From assembly GCF_029543125.1 (NCBI RefSeq), contig NZ_JARQWW010000005.1, forward strand, positions 392,493 to 456,492: a stretch of 64,000 nucleotides of DNA. The letters run 5' to 3'. The notes below the pieces were generated by a model that was given only the letters and a program-made list of their open reading frames with translations, searched no databases and was not told where the DNA came from. Positions 44,092-54,705 of this stretch are shown here, piece after piece. Position 1 is the stretch's first letter, and every line of letters starts with the position of its first letter. Origin of the DNA: Caulobacter segnis (GTDB taxonomy: Bacteria; Pseudomonadota; Alphaproteobacteria; Caulobacterales; Caulobacteraceae). The translations under genes and the position numbers were made by a program.

Positions 44092-44757
44092 ATGCTGACT
44101 CTGTTGGGGATTGCGGTCGTGGTCGTGGGCTTCGTCGCCCGGATCAATCCGCTGCTTGTGGTGGTCGCCGCCGCCCTGGTCACTGGCCTGGCCGCCGGCA
44201 TGGGACCGCTGGAGGTCGTCGCCCTCTTCGGCAAGGCCTTCAAGGAGAACCGCTACGTCTCCCTGCTGTGGCTGGTCCTGCCGGCCATCGGCCTGCTGGA
44301 GCGCTATGGCCTGCAGGAGCGGGCCAAGGCCCTGATCGGCGGGCTTCAGGCCGCCACCACCGGCCGCATCCTGCTGCTCTACTTCGCCATCCGCCAGATC
44401 ACCTCGGCCCTGGGTCTCACCTCCCTGGGCGGGCATCCGCAGATGGTGCGCCCCCTGGTCGCCCCCATGGCCGAAGCCGCCGCCGAGACGCACGGTCTGA
44501 CCGACGACGACACCCGCCAGAAGGTCCGCGCCATGTCCGCCGCCACCGACAACATCGGCCTGTTCTTCGGCGAGGACATCTTCATCGCCATCGGCTCGAT
44601 CCTGCTGATGGTCGGCTTCCTGCAGCAGAACGGCATCGTGGTGGAGCCGCTGCACCTGTCGGTGTGGGCCATCCCCACCGCCATCGTCGCCTTCATCGTC
44701 CACGGGACGCGGCTGGTCCTGTTCGACCGCAAGCTGAAGTCGGGAGCCGCCAGGTGA
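44092..44757 (+). CDS. DUF969 family membrane protein
   Basis: 221 residues, about six hydrophobic segments (MLTLLGIAVVVVGFVARINP; LLVVVAAALVTGLAAGMGP; SILLMVGFLQQNGIVVEPL). Family-typical FKENRYVSLLWLVLPAIGLL and GLTSLGGHPQMVRPLVAPMA loops. Always found with DUF979, which follows here with GTGA overlap. To my recollection some current annotation calls this pair 5-oxoproline transporter subunits; I cannot verify that. AAGGGGGGG precedes the ATG at 44092; an upstream frame start at 44005 adds non-conserved residues. Confidence 0.9.
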   Translation: MLTLLGIAVVVVGFVARINPLLVVVAAALVTGLAAGMGPLEVVALFGKAFKENRYVSLLWLVLPAIGLLERYGLQERAKALIGGLQAATTGRILLLYFAIRQITSALGLTSLGGHPQMVRPLVAPMAEAAAETHGLTDDDTRQKVRAMSAATDNIGLFFGEDIFIAIGSILLMVGFLQQNGIVVEPLHLSVWAIPTAIVAFIVHGTRLVLFDRKLKSGAAR

Positions 44758-45713
44758 TCGGCCTCGAAGTCCTGTACGCGATCGCCGGCGCGCTGTTCGC
44801 GGCCATCGCCCTGCTCAGCGGCCTCGACCGCAGCAACAGCCGCCGCTGGCAGAACGCAGCCTTCTGGGGCCTGTTCTCGGCCTGCTTCCTGTTCGGCTCC
44901 CACCTGCCCGACATGGCCAACGGCGCCCTCGCCATCGGCCTGGTCATCATCGGGGGCATGGGCGGCTGGCGGCGGGGCGAGCCCGTGACCAGCACCATCG
45001 CGCAACGCCAGGCCAGCGCCGCCACGCACCGCAACCGCCTGTTCCTGTGCGCCCTGATCATCCCCGCCGTGGCCCTGGCCGGGACCATGCTGTTCAGGCA
45101 CCTGACCTTCGGCGGCTTGCATCCGGTGGATCCAAAACAGGCGACCCTGGTGTCGCTGGTGCTCGGGATCATCCTGTCCCTGGCCGTGGCCATGCCCATG
45201 CTGCGCGCCCGGCCGACCGAGCCCCTGCAGGAAGGCCGCCGCCTGTTCGATCAGGTGGGCTGGGCCCTGCTGCTGCCCCAGATGCTGGCCGCCCTTGGCG
45301 CGGTGTTCGCCGCCGCCGGGGTGGGCGAGGCGGTCGGCGCCCTGACCACCGCCTGGCTGCCGGAAGGGTCCCGCCTGGCCGCCGTGGTGACCTACACCCT
45401 GGGCATGGCGCTCTTCACCATGATCATGGGCAACGCCTTCGCCGCCTTCCCGGTGATGACCGCCGGGGTCGGCCTGCCGCTGATCGTCCTGAAGTTCGGC
45501 GGCGATCCGGCGATCATGTGCGCCATCGGCATGCTGTCGGGCTTCTGCGGGACGCTGATGACCCCCATGGCCGCCAACTTCAACCTTGTCCCCGCCGCCC
45601 TGCTGGAGCTGAAGGACAAGAACGGGGTCATCAAGGCCCAGGTCCCCACCGCCCTCATCCTTCTCTTCGCCAACACAGTGCTGATGTATGTCCTCGTCTT
45701 CCACCGTTTCTGA
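44754..45713 (+). CDS. DUF979 family membrane protein
   Basis: 319 residues with about nine membrane spans (LEVLYAIAGALFAAIALLSG; NRLFLCALIIPAVALAGTML; LVSLVLGIILSLAVAMPML). Conserved-looking loop MIMGNAFAAFPVMTAGVGLP and GFCGTLMTPMAANFNLVPAA. Begins GTG, overlapping the DUF969 stop by three bases, so the two are made in equal amounts and likely form one complex in the inner membrane. Confidence 0.9.
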   Translation: MIGLEVLYAIAGALFAAIALLSGLDRSNSRRWQNAAFWGLFSACFLFGSHLPDMANGALAIGLVIIGGMGGWRRGEPVTSTIAQRQASAATHRNRLFLCALIIPAVALAGTMLFRHLTFGGLHPVDPKQATLVSLVLGIILSLAVAMPMLRARPTEPLQEGRRLFDQVGWALLLPQMLAALGAVFAAAGVGEAVGALTTAWLPEGSRLAAVVTYTLGMALFTMIMGNAFAAFPVMTAGVGLPLIVLKFGGDPAIMCAIGMLSGFCGTLMTPMAANFNLVPAALLELKDKNGVIKAQVPTALILLFANTVLMYVLVFHRF

Positions 45714-46686
45714 GGCCGTCGCCTCCAAGTTCGCGTCCATCGCCCTCGGCCATGTGACCCGCCCCTGGCCGTACAAGGCCGACCATGTGATGGACGGCGA
45801 GGCCGATGTGGTCGCGCCGCGCGTCCTGCATCCGATCTTCTTCGGCAGCTTCGACTGGCACTCCTGCGTCCACGGCTACTGGACCCTGGCCACCCTCCTG
45901 CGCCTGCATCCGAACATCCCGCAGGCTCCGGCCATCCGCGCCCTGTTTAACGACGCCTTCACCGCCGCCAAGGTCGAGACCGAGCGCGCCTATCTCGACC
46001 GCCCGCTGAGCCGCGGGTTCGAGCGCCCCTATGGCTGGGCCTGGCTGCTGATGCTGGCGGCGGAGCTGGACCGCCACGACGCCCCCTGGGGCGCGACGCT
46101 GAAGCCTTTGGCCCTGGCCTTCGCCGACCGCTTCAAGGCCTTCCTGCCCAAGGCGACCTATCCGATCCGGGTCGGCACCCACTTCAACACCGCCTTCGCC
46201 CTGACCCTGACCCTGGAGTGGGCGGAAGGAAACGACGCCGCCCTCGCCGCCCTCTGCCGCGACACGGCTCAGGGCTGGTACGGCCAAGACGTTGACTGTC
46301 AGGCTTGGGAGCCCAGCGGCGACGAATTTCTGTCCTCCGCCCTGATGGAGGCCGAATGCATGCGCCGCATCCTGCCGGCGGACGCGTTCAAGGCCTGGTT
46401 CGCCGCCTTCCTGCCCCGCGTTGCGCAACAGCAGCCCGCCACCCTGTTCACCCCCGCCTTCATTAGCGACCGCAGCGACGGCAAGATCGCCCACCTGGAC
46501 GGCCTCAACCTGTCACGCGCCTGGTGCTGGCGCGGCATCGCCAGGACCCTGGACGGGGATGCAAAGGCCGCTGCGCTGGAAGCCGCCGACCGCCACATGA
46601 CCGACGCCCTGCCCCATGTGGCCGGCGACTATATGGGCGAGCACTGGCTGGCGACGTTCGCTCTGCTGGCGATGCTGGCGGAGTAG
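45688..46686 (+). CDS. DUF2891 family protein
   Basis: 332 residues, cytoplasmic, helical. VLHPIFFGSFDWHSCVHGYW is the conserved motif with Asp, His and Cys in an alpha/alpha-barrel-like arrangement. Others are RGFERPYGWAWLLMLAAELD, YPIRVGTHFNTAFALTLTLE and DGLNLSRAWCWRGIARTL. The repeated aromatic/His pattern recalls glycosidase-type toroids, but function is unknown. It overlaps the DUF979 gene by 26 nt, which makes it part of the same operon. Confidence 0.88.
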   Translation: MSSSSTVSEAVASKFASIALGHVTRPWPYKADHVMDGEADVVAPRVLHPIFFGSFDWHSCVHGYWTLATLLRLHPNIPQAPAIRALFNDAFTAAKVETERAYLDRPLSRGFERPYGWAWLLMLAAELDRHDAPWGATLKPLALAFADRFKAFLPKATYPIRVGTHFNTAFALTLTLEWAEGNDAALAALCRDTAQGWYGQDVDCQAWEPSGDEFLSSALMEAECMRRILPADAFKAWFAAFLPRVAQQQPATLFTPAFISDRSDGKIAHLDGLNLSRAWCWRGIARTLDGDAKAAALEAADRHMTDALPHVAGDYMGEHWLATFALLAMLAE

Positions 46687-46696
46687 TGTGTGCGCC

Positions 46697-46791
46697 CTTC
46701 GAGAAGCGGCCTGACAGCCGCTCCTCAGGATGGCGGCTTCAAAGCCAGTCCACCTTCGTCATGCTGAGGAGCGCGACAGCGCGTCTCGAAG
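46697..46791. repeat. Interspersed inverted repeat pair (95 nt)
   Basis: CTTCGAGA at 46697-46704 matches TCTCGAAG at 46784-46791; the arms also contain GCTCCTCAGGATG and CATGCTGAGGAGC. The element lies in the 199-nt gap after the DUF2891 gene. Confidence 0.8.
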
Positions 46792-46885
46792 CAGCTTGAT
46801 CGCCTGAGGCCGCCGTCACCGCCCTCCTTGACAGGCGGGCGGCATCCCACCCTGAGTTGCAGCAAAGCGGCTATCGGGGGAATCG

Positions 46886-47437
46886 ATGACGGAGACGTCC
46901 GTAAGGCGGATGGCTCTTCGGCTGGCCCTGGCGGGACTGATCCTGCTCAGCGCTCCGGCGACAGCCTACGCGAACCTGATCTGGCCAGTGCTCTTTGTGG
47001 AGATGCGCCTCCTTACGATCCCGGTCATCGCAGCCGGCCTCCTGATCGAAAGCCTCATGCTCCGTTTCGGATTTGGCATGAGTTGGCTTCGGTCTGTGCT
47101 GTTGGCCGTGACCGCCAACGCCTTCTCGGCGGCCTTGGGCGCCTTTCTGATCCCCCTGGCCGGCATCGTCTGGGAGATCTTCCCAAGCCTGCTGATCAGG
47201 CCCTTTGTCCGAGGAACCTTCAACCCGATCACCTGGGCCGGGACATTCGCTCTCGCTGTCGCGATCACGGCGAGCCTTGAGGTTCTCTGCCTGCGCTTCG
47301 CCTTCAAGACCCCGTGGAGCCGCCGCCGCTGGCAGCTGTGGCTTGGCGCCAACGCGGTCACTGTCGCCTTGGCTTGCGTTGGGCTGTTCTTCGGCCCGAA
47401 GGACATCCAAGGTTACTATCCCTGGCTGTTCGGCTAG
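46886..47437 (+). CDS. Membrane protein, unknown function
   Basis: 183 residues with a signal-like N-terminal hydrophobic stretch (LALAGLILLSAPATAYANLI) and about five further spans (MRLLTIPVIAAGLLIESLML; SVLLAVTANAFSAALGAFLI; NAVTVALACVGLFFGPK). Not a family I can name. Start ATG 46886 with GGGGG upstream. Converges on glmM with nine bases between the stops. Confidence 0.7.
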   Translation: MTETSVRRMALRLALAGLILLSAPATAYANLIWPVLFVEMRLLTIPVIAAGLLIESLMLRFGFGMSWLRSVLLAVTANAFSAALGAFLIPLAGIVWEIFPSLLIRPFVRGTFNPITWAGTFALAVAITASLEVLCLRFAFKTPWSRRRWQLWLGANAVTVALACVGLFFGPKDIQGYYPWLFG

Positions 47438-47446
47438 CGGACCAAC

Positions 47447-48802
47447 TTAGGCCGCCGCCGCCTTCACCGCGCCGGCGATCTCTTTCACCAGCTTGTTGAC
47501 CAGCTTCTCGTCGTCGCCTTCGGCCATGACGCGGATCAGGGGCTCGGTGCCGCTCGCGCGGACCAGGATGCGGCCGGAGCCGTTCAGCTTGCCCTCGGCG
47601 TCGGCGATGGCGGCCTTGACCTTGTCGTGCTCCAGCGGCTTGGCGCCGCTGGCGAAGCGGACGTTCTCCAGCTTCTGCGGCACGGGCTCGAACTGGCGGG
47701 CCAGCTTGCTCATGGGCTCGCCGCTGTCGACCAGCACGGCCAGCACCTGCAGGGCCGCGATCAGGCCGTCGCCCGTGGTCGAGAAGTCCGACAGGATCAC
47801 GTGGCCCGACTGCTCGCCGCCCAGGTTGAAGCCGCCCTCGCGCATCCGCGCCATGACATAGCGGTCGCCCACGGCGGTCCGCTCCAGCTTCAGCTTCTTG
47901 GCGGCCAGGAAACGCTCCAGGCCCAGGTTCGACATCACCGTGGCCACCACGCCGCCGCCCTTCAGCAAGTCACGCTTGGCGTAGGAGGCGGCGATGATCG
48001 CCATGATCTGGTCGCCATCGACCACCAGGCCGTTCTCGTCGCAGATCACCAGCCGGTCAGCGTCGCCGTCGAGGGCGATGCCGATGTCGGCGCGGTACTC
48101 CTTTACCGCCTTGGCCATGGCCGCCGGATGAGTGGAGCCGCAATCGGCGTTGATGTTCAGGCCGTCAGGATCAATCCCGACCGTGATCACCTCGGCGCCC
48201 AGCTCGTACAGCACCGTGGGCGCGACCTTGTACGCGGCGCCGTTGGCGCCATCGATCACGACGCGAAGGCCGGACAGGTTCATCTGGCGCGGGAAGGTCG
48301 CCTTGACGATCTCCACATAGCGGGCCTGGGCGTCGTCGATGCGCTTCACCCGACCAAGCTGGGTTGGGGTCGCCAGACCTTCCTGCAGGCCTTCGTCCAT
48401 ATAGGACTCGATCTCGGCCTCCTGTGCGTCCGACAGCTTGTAGCCGTCCGGCCCGAACAGCTTGATGCCGTTGTCGGCGAAGTTGTTGTGCGAGGCGCTG
48501 ATCATCACGCCCAGGTCGGCGCGCATGGAGCGGGTCATCATCGCCACGGCCGGCGTCGGCAGCGGGCCGAACAGCCGCACGTCCATGCCCACGCTGGTGA
48601 AGCCCGCCACTAGGGCCGGCTCGATCATGTAGCCGGACAGGCGCGTGTCCTTGCCGATCACCACCAGATGGCGGCGGTCGTCACGCGAACGGAACAGCTT
48701 GCCGGCCGCCAGACCCACGCGCAGCGCCACCTCGGCGGTCATGGGATGCTGGTTGGCCTGACCGCGGATGCCGTCGGTGCCGAAATAGGAGCGCTTGGCC
48801 AT
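47447..48802 (-). CDS. glmM: Phosphoglucosamine mutase
   Basis: Converts glucosamine 6-phosphate to glucosamine 1-phosphate for UDP-GlcNAc. 451 residues. [20 protein letters not shown] opens the protein; the phosphoserine loop is [20 protein letters not shown]; metal loop [17 protein letters not shown]; sugar loop [14 protein letters not shown]; phosphate tail [19 protein letters not shown]. Divergent from glmS with a 141-nt gap, an arrangement that joins two consecutive pathway steps. Confidence 0.97.
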   Translation of the reverse strand: MAKRSYFGTDGIRGQANQHPMTAEVALRVGLAAGKLFRSRDDRRHLVVIGKDTRLSGYMIEPALVAGFTSVGMDVRLFGPLPTPAVAMMTRSMRADLGVMISASHNNFADNGIKLFGPDGYKLSDAQEAEIESYMDEGLQEGLATPTQLGRVKRIDDAQARYVEIVKATFPRQMNLSGLRVVIDGANGAAYKVAPTVLYELGAEVITVGIDPDGLNINADCGSTHPAAMAKAVKEYRADIGIALDGDADRLVICDENGLVVDGDQIMAIIAASYAKRDLLKGGGVVATVMSNLGLERFLAAKKLKLERTAVGDRYVMARMREGGFNLGGEQSGHVILSDFSTTGDGLIAALQVLAVLVDSGEPMSKLARQFEPVPQKLENVRFASGAKPLEHDKVKAAIADAEGKLNGSGRILVRASGTEPLIRVMAEGDDEKLVNKLVKEIAGAVKAAAA

Positions 48803-48943
48803 AGGTCGGAGACTCGTGCGAAACGAAGCGAAATGCAGATTTATGCAGGCGAAGCGGCGCCGGGTGTTAAAGCCCCCGCCACAGCCTGCGTCGCGGCAGG
48901 ATTAAACCCGTCCGCGGTTTTCGACAAAGGATCAAAGCGTTCC

Positions 48944-50764
<1,821 letters not shown>

Positions 50765-50767
50765 CGG

Positions 50768-50998
50768 CTACTTGTTCTTCGGCTCGACGTAATCCTTCGC
50801 GCCGTAGTCGTCGCGGGTCGGCGGCGTCTGGCCCTGGGCGACCTGCTGGGCGGTGGCGTCCTTGTGGTCGCCGGGGCCCTTCACCGCCAGGTGCGACCAA
50901 GCGAAGACCGCCCCCGCCGCCACGATCACGAAGGCGACGGCGATAGGGATGATCCGCAGAGGCCGGCGGACGTTCTTGGGAATGTCTGTCTGGGGCAT
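50768..50998 (-). CDS. Small single-span membrane protein, unknown
   Basis: 76 residues. RRPLRIIPIAVAFVIVAAGA then AVFAWSHLAVKG gives one N-terminal membrane span; the tail is polar (DATAQQVAQGQTPPTRDD). AGGATCCCTCC precedes the ATG at 50998. Converges with glmS, with three bases between the stops. Confidence 0.65.
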   Translation of the reverse strand: MPQTDIPKNVRRPLRIIPIAVAFVIVAAGAVFAWSHLAVKGPGDHKDATAQQVAQGQTPPTRDDYGAKDYVEPKNK

Positions 50999-51106
50999 GG
51001 AGGGATCCTTTGCTGTCCTTCCACAACCGGCGCGGTCATGTCGCGGTTCCCCGGCTGGACGCCGCCCGCGCATCGGCCTCATGATGTCGCCCAGTGGGGT
51101 GATTGA

Positions 51107-51967
51107 GTGAAGCTTCTGACTTTCGGCCATGGCTATGCCGCCCGCGCTCTCGCCAAGCGCCTTTCCCGCGACGGATGGACTCTGACCGCCATAGCGCGCG
51201 ACGCGGAGCGGGCCGAGGACCTGCGCGCGGAGGGCATCGACGCCGCGGCCGGCGACGACCACGCCGCCGTGGTCGCGGCGCTGAAAGGCGTCTCGGCCAT
51301 CCTGATCTCCTCCCCGCCGACGCCGGAGGGCTGCCCCGGCCTCAACACCCTGGTCCCCGCCCTGGCGGAGGCGAACGCCTTTCCAGACTGGATCGGCTAC
51401 CTGTCCACCACCGGCGTCTATGGCGACCTCGGCGGCGGGTGGGCCTTCGAGACCAGCCCCCTGCCCGCCATCTCGCCCGAAGGGGCCCGCCGCGTGGCCG
51501 CCGAGCGGGACTGGATGCAGGTGGGGCGCGGCATGGGCCTGACGGTCCAGGCCTTCCGCCTCCCCGGCATCTACGGCCCCGGGCGCAGCGCCTTCGACCG
51601 CCTGCGCGACGGCGCCGCCCGCCGCATGGTCAAGCCGGGCCAGGTGTTCTCGCGCATCCATGTGGACGACATCGCCTCGGCCCTGGCGGCCTCCATCGCC
51701 GCCCCGCGCGCCGGCCGGCGCTACAACCTCTGCGACGACGAGCCCTGCGCGCCGCAGGACGTGGTGCTCCACGCCGCAGAGCTGCTGGGCATGGAGCCGC
51801 CGCCGGTCACCCTGTTCGACCCGGACAAGCTGCCCGCCGCGTCCTTGCGGTTCTATGCCGAAAGCAAGCGCGTCTCGAACGCCCGGGCCAAGGCGGAGCT
51901 GGGCTGGCTGCCCGCCTTCCCCACCTATCGCGAGGGATTGCGGGCGGTTCTGGCGGCAGGCGGCTAA
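51107..51967 (+). CDS. NAD(P)-dependent epimerase-like protein (YeeZ-like)
   Basis: 286 residues with a Rossmann fold of the extended SDR type: KLLTFGHGYAARALAKRLSR, then DWIGYLSTTGVYGDLGGGWA, FRLPGIYGPGRSAFDRLRDG, and FSRIHVDDIASALAASIAAP. No classical YxxxK active-site pair is visible, as in the atypical YeeZ/UDP-like branch, so it may act on an unusual substrate. Starts GTG at 51107. Confidence 0.8.
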   Translation: MKLLTFGHGYAARALAKRLSRDGWTLTAIARDAERAEDLRAEGIDAAAGDDHAAVVAALKGVSAILISSPPTPEGCPGLNTLVPALAEANAFPDWIGYLSTTGVYGDLGGGWAFETSPLPAISPEGARRVAAERDWMQVGRGMGLTVQAFRLPGIYGPGRSAFDRLRDGAARRMVKPGQVFSRIHVDDIASALAASIAAPRAGRRYNLCDDEPCAPQDVVLHAAELLGMEPPPVTLFDPDKLPAASLRFYAESKRVSNARAKAELGWLPAFPTYREGLRAVLAAGG

Positions 51968-52075
51968 GACCGGTTTCACCGACCCGCGTTCCGACCGCAC
52001 GATTTGGGTAACTGGGCTTGACGCCTTTCCCCAAGGGAATGCTACGGCCTCCTCCGACGAGGCAGGGGAGCGGAC

Positions 52076-52261
52076 GTGGGCTACGCGGTGAAATCCATAG
52101 ACGGGCGTCTTCGGCTGCTGTCCCCCGGCGGCCAGGTCGTGCTAGGCGCCAAGATCATCGTCACCCGCTCCAGCACCCGCCGCGCCCGCCAGACCACGGC
52201 CACCGCCCGGGTCGTCCTGCCCTCCGGCGCGACTCTGACCCTGGTGCCGGTCGAGGACTGA
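52076..52261 (+). CDS. 61-residue hypothetical protein
   Basis: GTG start with GGGGAG five bases upstream. Sequence YAVKSIDGRLRLLSPGGQVV, LGAKIIVTRSSTRR and VVLPSGATLTLVPVED looks like a small beta-rich, cytoplasmic protein. Unassigned; coding potential is supported by the ribosome binding site and codon use only. Confidence 0.5.
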   Translation: MGYAVKSIDGRLRLLSPGGQVVLGAKIIVTRSSTRRARQTTATARVVLPSGATLTLVPVED

Positions 52262-52268
52262 GTCGCCC

Positions 52269-52697
52269 CTACCCCTTCCAGTCCGCAAAACGGCCGCAGT
52301 CGGGGTCAAGCACGACGCCCTTGTCGGCGGGGACGGACTCCAGCTTCCAGCGCTGCTCGAACAGCTTCCGCAGATCGCCCGCCGCCTTGTCCCGCTCCGC
52401 TGTCGGACCGGTGACGCCGATCGCCATCTGATAGATCGCCAAGCCAGTGTTGCCCGCGGTGAACCCCGCGCCGTCCTTGCCCTGAGCAGTCAGTTGGACC
52501 AGCCGGCGGGACGGATCGCCGCCGTCGGCGAAGCTCATGCCGCCCGCCTCCGCATAGGCCCTCAGCGCGTCCTTGAACGCCTCCATGCCGGCTTGGTCCT
52601 GCACGCAGACCTCATAGGTCGCGACCTCGGCGGCCTTCTCGGCGCAGGCGCTCAGGGCGAGAACGGCCAGGATCGCGAATGCAGCTCTCTTGCTCAT
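52269..52697 (-). CDS. Lipoprotein, unknown function
   Basis: 142 residues starting MSKRAAFAILAVLALSACAE with a lipobox LSAC (Cys18), so it should be lipid-anchored. The rest (VATYEVCVQDQAGMEAFKDA; AIYQMAIGVTGPTAERDKAA) is not recognised. The ATG at 52697 overlaps the stop of the upstream hydrolase (ATGA). Confidence 0.75.
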   Translation of the reverse strand: MSKRAAFAILAVLALSACAEKAAEVATYEVCVQDQAGMEAFKDALRAYAEAGGMSFADGGDPSRRLVQLTAQGKDGAGFTAGNTGLAIYQMAIGVTGPTAERDKAAGDLRKLFEQRWKLESVPADKGVVLDPDCGRFADWKG

Positions 52698-53443
52698 AAT
52701 TCCGCCACCTCCTCCACCGTCGCCGCCAGCCGCGCCAGGTCCTGGTCGCGCGACAGGCGGTGATCGCCATCCTTGATCAGGCTGAACACCACGTCGTCGG
52801 AGCGGATCGCGTGGGCCAGGGTCAGGGCGTGCATCCACGGCACGTCAGGGTCCTGGCCGCCCTGCAGAATTCGAACGGGCACGTCGATGTTCACCGGGCC
52901 CGGCAGGATCGACCAGCGGGCGCCGTCCTCCAGCAGCGCGCGGGTGATCGGGTACGGATCGCCGTATTCCGACGGCCGCATCCACACCCCGTCGCGCTCC
53001 AGAGCCTCGTGCGCCTCGGGCGGAAACTCCGGGATCATCAGCTTCTCGGTGAAGTCCGGGGCCGGGGCGATCAGGACCATGGCCTTCAGCCGCTCCGGCC
53101 GCGCCGCCGCCGCCAGGCAGGCGATCCACCCGCCCATGGACGAGCCGACCAGCACCAGCGGCCCCTCAGTCAGCCGGTCGATCACCTCCAGGGCGTCGGC
53201 GCGCCAGCGGCTGATGGTCCCGTCGCGGAATTCGCCGCCGGACTCCCCGTGTCCCAGATAGTCGAAGCGGACATAGGACCGCCCGTTGGCCGACGCCCAG
53301 TCGGCCAGCGTCTGGGCCTTGCTGCCGCTCATGTCCGACATGAAGCCGCCCAGCCAGACCACCGTCGGGCCGGCCCCGTCCACCTTGCGCCAGGCCAGGG
53401 GCGCGCCGCCCTCCACCTCGAGACGTCCGGTCGATTCGGTCAT
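52694..53443 (-). CDS. Alpha/beta hydrolase
   Basis: 249 residues. Nucleophile elbow LVLVGSSMGGWIACLAAAAR (GSSMG), oxyanion loop TVVWLGGFMSDMSGSKAQTL, and RFDYLGHGESGGEFRDGTIS before it; the catalytic Asp and His are probably in ILQGGQDPDVPWMHAL and SLIKDGDHRLSRDQD. Resembles ABHD10-like acyl-esterases. No signal peptide. Paired with a lipoprotein gene. Confidence 0.85.
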   Translation of the reverse strand: MTESTGRLEVEGGAPLAWRKVDGAGPTVVWLGGFMSDMSGSKAQTLADWASANGRSYVRFDYLGHGESGGEFRDGTISRWRADALEVIDRLTEGPLVLVGSSMGGWIACLAAAARPERLKAMVLIAPAPDFTEKLMIPEFPPEAHEALERDGVWMRPSEYGDPYPITRALLEDGARWSILPGPVNIDVPVRILQGGQDPDVPWMHALTLAHAIRSDDVVFSLIKDGDHRLSRDQDLARLAATVEEVAEL

Positions 53444-53508
53444 GGCGTTAACAGGCCTCTTTCATTAGTAACGGCGGCTTATCTCGACTTACCCGCCTCC
53501 GCGCCGAC

Positions 53509-54705
53509 GTGAAACGGCTGAGGCGAAGCTGGAAGCGCTCCTTGGCCCTGCCGCCCCGTTTCACCCTGCTGCAGGTCGTCCCCGAGCTGGAGACCGGCGG
53601 CGCCGAGCAGACCACCCTCGACGTGGCCAATGCGGTGATCGCGGCCGGCGGAACGGCCCTGGTCGCCACCCGCGGCGGGCGCATGGCCAGCAAGCTGACG
53701 GCGGAAGGCGGCCGGCTGGTCCCCATGCCGGTGCAATCCAAGAACCCCCTGGTCATGCTGGGCAACGCCTCACGGCTGGTGGACCTGATCCGGCGCGAGA
53801 AGGTGGACCTCGTCCACGTCCGCTCCCGCGCCCCGGCGTTCAGCGCCCTGTGGGCGGCGCAGGCGACCAGGACCCCGCTCGTGGCCACCTATCACGGAGT
53901 CTACAACGCCAGGTCCGGCCTGAAGCGCTGGTACAACGCCGTCATGACCAGAGGCGATTTTGTCATCGCCAATTCCGACTACACCCGCCGCCACGTGATC
54001 GCCGAGCATCACGTGGACCCCGACCGCCTGGTCAGCATCCCGCGCGGCGTAGACCTGAAACGCTTCGATCCGCACGCGATCCCGCCCAGCCGGGTGGAGG
54101 CCCAGCGCCGCGCCTGGAACATCGACGCGGCTGACCACCGGGTGAAGTTCCTGCTGGCCGGACGCCTCACCCGCTGGAAGGGCCAGGCCCTGCTGATCGA
54201 CGCCGCCGCCCGCCTGAGACAGCGCGGCGAGACCAATTTCCTCGTCCTCCTGGCCGGCGACGACCAGGGCCGCCACGACTATCGGGCCGAGCTTGAGCGC
54301 AAGATCAGCGCGGATGGGTTGAGTGACAACGTCCGCATCGTCGGTCATTGCGACGACATGCCCGCCGCCTACCTCATCGCCGACTACGCCGTCGCGCCGT
54401 CGCTGGAGCCGGAAGCCTTCGGCCGCACGGCGGTGGAGCCGCAGGTCATGGGCCGCCCGGTCCTGGCCGCCGCTCACGGCGGGGCGTTGGAGACCGTGGT
54501 TCATGGCGAGACCGGCTGGCTGGTCGCCCCCGGCGACGCCGACGCCTGGGCCGACGCTCTTGAGACCGCCGTCGCCCTGCCCGCCCACAAGCGCATGAGC
54601 CTGGGCGAGGCCGGCCGCGAGCGGGCCCGCAAGCTGTTCTCGGTGGACGCCATGTGCGCCGCGACCCTTGACGTCTATGCCCGCGTGCTGGAGGCCCGCC
54701 GATGA
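53509..54705 (+). CDS. Glycosyltransferase family 4 (GT-B)
   Basis: 398 residues. N-terminal domain LLQVVPELETGGAEQTTLDV; donor-site region RVKFLLAGRLTRWKGQALLI (starts the C-terminal Rossmann domain), FLVLLAGDDQGRHDYRAELE, and the EX7E-like VAPSLEPEAFGRTAVEPQVM. Retaining transferase probably adding sugars to LPS core or another surface glycan. Start GTG 53509 lacks an evident ribosome binding site. ATGA overlap with the GT9 gene. Confidence 0.88.
   Translation: MKRLRRSWKRSLALPPRFTLLQVVPELETGGAEQTTLDVANAVIAAGGTALVATRGGRMASKLTAEGGRLVPMPVQSKNPLVMLGNASRLVDLIRREKVDLVHVRSRAPAFSALWAAQATRTPLVATYHGVYNARSGLKRWYNAVMTRGDFVIANSDYTRRHVIAEHHVDPDRLVSIPRGVDLKRFDPHAIPPSRVEAQRRAWNIDAADHRVKFLLAGRLTRWKGQALLIDAAARLRQRGETNFLVLLAGDDQGRHDYRAELERKISADGLSDNVRIVGHCDDMPAAYLIADYAVAPSLEPEAFGRTAVEPQVMGRPVLAAAHGGALETVVHGETGWLVAPGDADAWADALETAVALPAHKRMSLGEAGRERARKLFSVDAMCAATLDVYARVLEARR

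Noticed and set aside
48803..48943. glmS ribozyme in front of glmS
   Set aside because: The 141-nt gap is too short and has no recognisable core; that element is typical of Firmicutes.
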